The notes below the pieces were generated by a model. The model saw only the letters and a program-made list of their open reading frames with translations. It searched no databases and was not told the DNA's origin. A program made the translations under genes and the position numbers. A DNA stretch of 64,000 nucleotides from positions 526,933-590,932 of the forward strand of contig VFFE01007638.1 of NCBI GenBank assembly GCA_008921705.1, in the 5' to 3' direction. The DNA comes from Burhinus oedicnemus (lineage: Eukaryota > Chordata > Aves > Charadriiformes > Burhinidae). Below, one piece after another: positions 60,421 to 64,000 of this stretch (position 1 is its first letter; each line of letters begins with the position of its first letter).

Positions 60421-63400
60421 GCTACATAATAACTTACATTTATTCTTTACACAATAAATCATACTATTCATCAGATTGTATGTCATGAGCATTGAAGACT
60501 TCCTTTTGTATGTTTCCCTGTGATTTTTTGGAAGAGAAGGATAAATTATCTCAACCAGCATGCAGGCCTTACTAGAACGTATTTCTGTTTTACCATATGC
60601 TTCTCTTTACTTTTGGCAGCTGTGGGAAATAGTATTATCTACATATTATTGGCATTTGCAGTGTGCTGTGACATAAGCTTTAAAATTATCTGAGCTTGTT
60701 TTCAGTATGAAATTATTATGTTTTCTCTTCTTAGAATCTTATTTTGTTTCATACATATTTTTATTATGTATCTAAACTGTATCTTTTATAAGAAGAAAGG
60801 ACATGCATCTAAGTTCTGAAGTAAATCAGATTATTTTTTCAACTTAATTATTTACCTTGGATTTACAAAGGTAAAGAATTTTTCTTTTGTAAAAGTTAAA
60901 TTTTTCTACAATTTTCACAGTTCAGTCTTCTTGAAGATTTTACAAGAATCCTTATTTTAATCTCTTTTTTACAGGTAGTAATGGATAAATAAGTCATAAA
61001 GTCTTATTTCAGTTTGCAAATAACATTTTTATGTGCAAGATTCGCAGAGGAGGGTAGTATGAACATTTGTTTTAAGCTTTATATTACTACAGAATCTAAA
61101 ACTTTCCTTAAGATTTAGTAAATAAAAAGTAGAAACTAAACAAATTATCATCAGCTTTAGGTTCATCAGTAGCAGCTACACTACAAACTGTTTCCCATTT
61201 AGACAGAAACCCATTTAAAGTGATGTTAACCTCTATTAACTTTAAAATATTTTTTAAAATTATGAAACTCTGCACTGTTTAATAAAATGTATATTGAACT
61301 TAAATCTTGTTACTGAAGAAATGGTCTTCCCTGGGAATTAGTCTGCATTTTTAAGTCATGATTAAGGTGTTTTAAAAAAATATATACTTTTAAGTTTAAG
61401 TATTGGTCTAATAGCAACAAAATACCCATTTCAATCAAACTGAGTACTGCATTTATAAAAACTATGTGTCATTTCAAAGTGTTTGGCAGATGCAGATTTC
61501 TGAGTTTGCGCCATACATATCATATTTCTGCCACTTTGGAGGCAGAGATGCAGAGGAACCATAAAAATGTTGTGTGTGGCCATGCACAGGACTAAACTTT
61601 ATTCAAGCTTCTAGTGCCATCTTGTGGGTGGATAAAGAATAGTCTGTTGTATGAAAGAAAAAAAGTAGCATGAAAATTGTGTATTTTGTATAGTTCAGTT
61701 CCAACAGAAAAATAGATTTCGTAATGTTTTATTCTCTAGCTCAGTTTTCTAGGCTTTATACTCGAAATTTACGGTGATCCTAATTAGGGAGTAAAAATTG
61801 TTTCTAAGACACAGATTTCCTGGGAACTCTCTTGATCAGTATTTCTTTCTGTCCTCTGAAGCAAATGTAGGTCTCCCAGCAATGGTACATACCAGGATTC
61901 TGGGAAAAGTGGACCTCAAATTATATCCAGTACTGTAAGTTTCATGCTTTAAGACTAAATAGCTCCTTTACAAGACCTTCAGTAAAATTCCCAAATGTGC
62001 TATTCCCTAATTCTTTCTCTTATTTACTAACAAGTAAAATCTAACAGTAAGCTGCTGCCAAATTGAATTAAGTGTTTCCATGCTGTTTATAATCTCATAC
62101 CTTGATTAGCATAGTCTCCTTGTCAGTGACTATCTAGTCTCACTTGATTTCCTATTCACCTCTCTTCCATATTACATATCTATGCCCAAATTCACAGCTA
62201 GAGGCCAAGATGTTGCTGAAGGAGTGGAACTCGTAGACCCAGGTTAAATTCTCAGATTCCTTGGATAATACATGGACAAAACTGGGTATTTTAGCACTAG
62301 CTCCACAAAAAAAAATAAATAAAAAGCCACAAAAAAACCCTCAAAATCAAAACCAAACCAACCAACCAAGTAAACAAAAAAAGGGCAACAACAAAACAAA
62401 CTAAAACCACAACAATTAAAAAACAACCAACAAAAAAAGACCCCTAAACTGATATGATATACAGAAATAACAGTTCCTCATTCAACTAACTGGTAATACT
62501 AAAAGAACTTGCCTGAAATTTTTCCTCTCATTTTTTCCTGTTGAAGCTGTGCCACTGTGTGGCCAGCTGTAATAAGAACTGTAAGAACAGGAAAAGACAA
62601 AAAAAAAGGTGCTCAATTCTATAGCCTTGCTGACGTGTTTGTGTAACTGAAGAGTCTTATGTTTTAATCCCTGTTTGTAGATTTTTGCATGCATTCATAC
62701 ACTTCATGTTAAAGACACGTTGTGTAATATGTTTGTAGCCCTCTGGCAGTTGTTCAGAAACCTGATTAATACCCTTCACTGGGAATTTTCCTGAGTACCA
62801 CACTACAGAATCATATTCTGGTTTTCTTGTCCTCTCACTAACTTGATGAATCTTACATTTTTGCTACACTGCCCTAATGACAAAACTTCAATAAATGGGA
62901 GATCAAAGCTATTGGTTTGGAAAGTCTTATGAAGAGCAATGGACTGAATCCAGATTTTTCACTTTCTGGACAAGTGTTTCAGAATCATTTGTCAACTATT
63001 TGACATCTCATGAAAAATGACTAGCTTTCTTGGCTGTGATTTTTAATACAAATATCTGTGACTGCTGGCCTATGTACTGAACACTGCTGTCTGCGCATGT
63101 GTCAGGAAGCCCATTTAGACTGTTAGATCTAGGATCAGCATCCAGTGCATTTACATATGGGGCTGTTTAATAGATAGGTTCCGCAGATGCTTAGATTATA
63201 ATAAAAGGCATGACTTCACTTAGGTGAATGTTTAACATCTCTAACTGCAATATACAGAAACACAGCCTAACTTTAGCTTGATTACTAATTGTAGTTAAGC
63301 AAAACAAGGAAATGACTGAGATCAGTTATGTAGAGTAGCTCACATTCATGTTGCTTAAGCATAGCAAACTCAAGGACTGTCCACCTAGCTTTTTAGTCTT

Positions 63401-64000
63401 CTTTGCACCTCACAGTTCTTTGTGAACCATTACAGAACCATCCTTCTAGGTGCTTTTGGTTTGGTTTATAGGTTTTGGTTTTTTCCTGTTCCAAGTATTT
63501 ATCTGAAATAATGAGGACTGTGCTGCAGCCATAAAATGGCATTTTTACAGTAAGACTCTGAAGGTGCATGTTGGATACCCTACCTGGAGGCATGAGGACA
63601 TGTGGATGTATTTGATGGTACAAAGCTGCTGAAAGAGTATCAGAAGAGTGTAAAAGGAATGAAGCCCAACCTAATACAGTCATGGTATGTCATCGCTCAG
63701 TTTCTGGAGCTGTATTGGGCAGAAATAGCTCACTCCAAAAGAGAATCCAGAGTCAAGCTACTATTTCAGCAATGTGGACAATAGAAGACTATCAGTAGAA
63801 GTGAACTGCATAGCTGAAATATTTGACATGAACACCTGGGAACACATCTTTCTTAGTCTCAGATCAATGCTTATCCCACTCAAATGGGTCTGTGCATTGC
63901 TGCATGACTGTGATTTAATGGACAATTGTGAATAAAATGTAGTTTTGCATTTTTCAGCAATCAAACAAAAATCTTGGTGACCTTACACAGGCTATATTGC
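60421..64000. other. AT-rich unique sequence to the end of the window
   Basis: No transposon or exon recognised. It holds the G-poor A/C tract at 62305-62440. The open frame at 63602-63784 (+, 60 codons, non-ATG start) has a protein-like mix of residues but no family match and no splice or start context worth reporting. Confidence 0.58.
62305..62440 (+). repeat. Low-complexity A/C tract, almost without G
   Basis: About 135 bases consist mainly of A with scattered C, in units such as accaaaccaaccaacc and 'acaacaaaacaaact'. G occurs at only a handful of positions. The minus-strand frame across it is a run of Phe, Leu and Val and is not a gene. It could be an old poly-A-like tail that accumulated A-to-C changes, or a slipped microsatellite. 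Confidence 0.8.

Noticed and set aside
62244..62426. A minus-strand frame rich in Phe, Val and Leu that looks like a membrane protein
   Set aside because: It is the reverse translation of the A/C-rich low-complexity tract.
63602..63784. A 60-codon frame with protein-like residue composition
   Set aside because: It begins at a GTG with a stop close upstream, has no splice site or family match, and is too short to separate from chance.
1..64000. Bacterial or phage features: operons, CRISPR arrays, ribosome binding sites
   Set aside because: The repeats and base composition are those of a vertebrate nuclear genome. No regularly spaced direct repeats with unique spacers and no dense gene arrangement were seen.
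1..64000. tRNA genes, rRNA or mitochondrial insertions
   Set aside because: No tRNA box pattern with a foldable cloverleaf, rRNA segment or mitochondrial gene stretch was recognised by eye. A covariance-model scan would settle it.

Overview
This window looks like non-coding vertebrate nuclear DNA, almost certainly from a bird. The main evidence is its set of repeats. At least eleven insertions belong to the CR1 family of LINE retrotransposons, and several still end in the typical CR1 tail of short ATTCTATG-like repeats. Four long terminal repeats (LTRs) are of types common in avian genomes. The background is AT-rich, with no bacterial-style gene density, ribosome binding sites or operons. I cannot name the species; the LTR types suggest Neoaves, but that is recalled family knowledge and was not tested.

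No intact protein-coding gene, tRNA, rRNA or CRISPR array was found. Every translated stretch that I recognise is a decayed piece of the CR1 second open reading frame (reverse transcriptase and C-terminal region). Recognisable CR1 copies: 1-464 (+), 8540-9458 (+), 12688-12955 (+), 15713-15767 (+), 16911-17530 (-), 33850-34032 (+), 34166-35272 (-), 40294-40513 (+, inside an LTR), 46476-47600 (-), 48485-48570 (-) and 58892-60420 (-). Two much older CR1-superfamily copies lie at 44938-45430 (+) and 52600-54380 (+). From their 3' ends the younger copies fall into at least three subfamilies. A probable relic of an ancient amniote MIR-type SINE lies at 32765-32875 (-).

Four LTRs, all on the + strand, stand without retroviral internal genes, so they are best read as solo LTRs. 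Those at 1781-2456, 22336-23226 and 41812-42599 share ends and their 3' third and form one family; the one at 39946-40696 is another family. Each of the first two carries an expanded homopurine repeat, the first also has a 45-base tandem repeat, and the fourth has been split by a later CR1.

Layout: 1-9.5 kb is repeat-bearing; 9.5-22.3 kb is mostly unique with small CR1 pieces; 23.2-33.8 kb is a long stretch almost free of recognisable transposons; 33.8-48.6 kb is rich in CR1 and LTRs; 48.6-58.9 kb holds an ancient CR1 and an unexplained more complex block at about 54.44-55.76 kb; 58.9-60.4 kb holds the longest well-preserved CR1; the rest is unique AT-rich DNA. The genes do not work together as a system, since there are none here that I can support. 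The window is most likely intronic or intergenic. The most interesting leftovers are two near-perfect palindromes, a splice-flanked open frame at 27412-27541, the 54.44-55.76 kb block and the transposon-poor interval.
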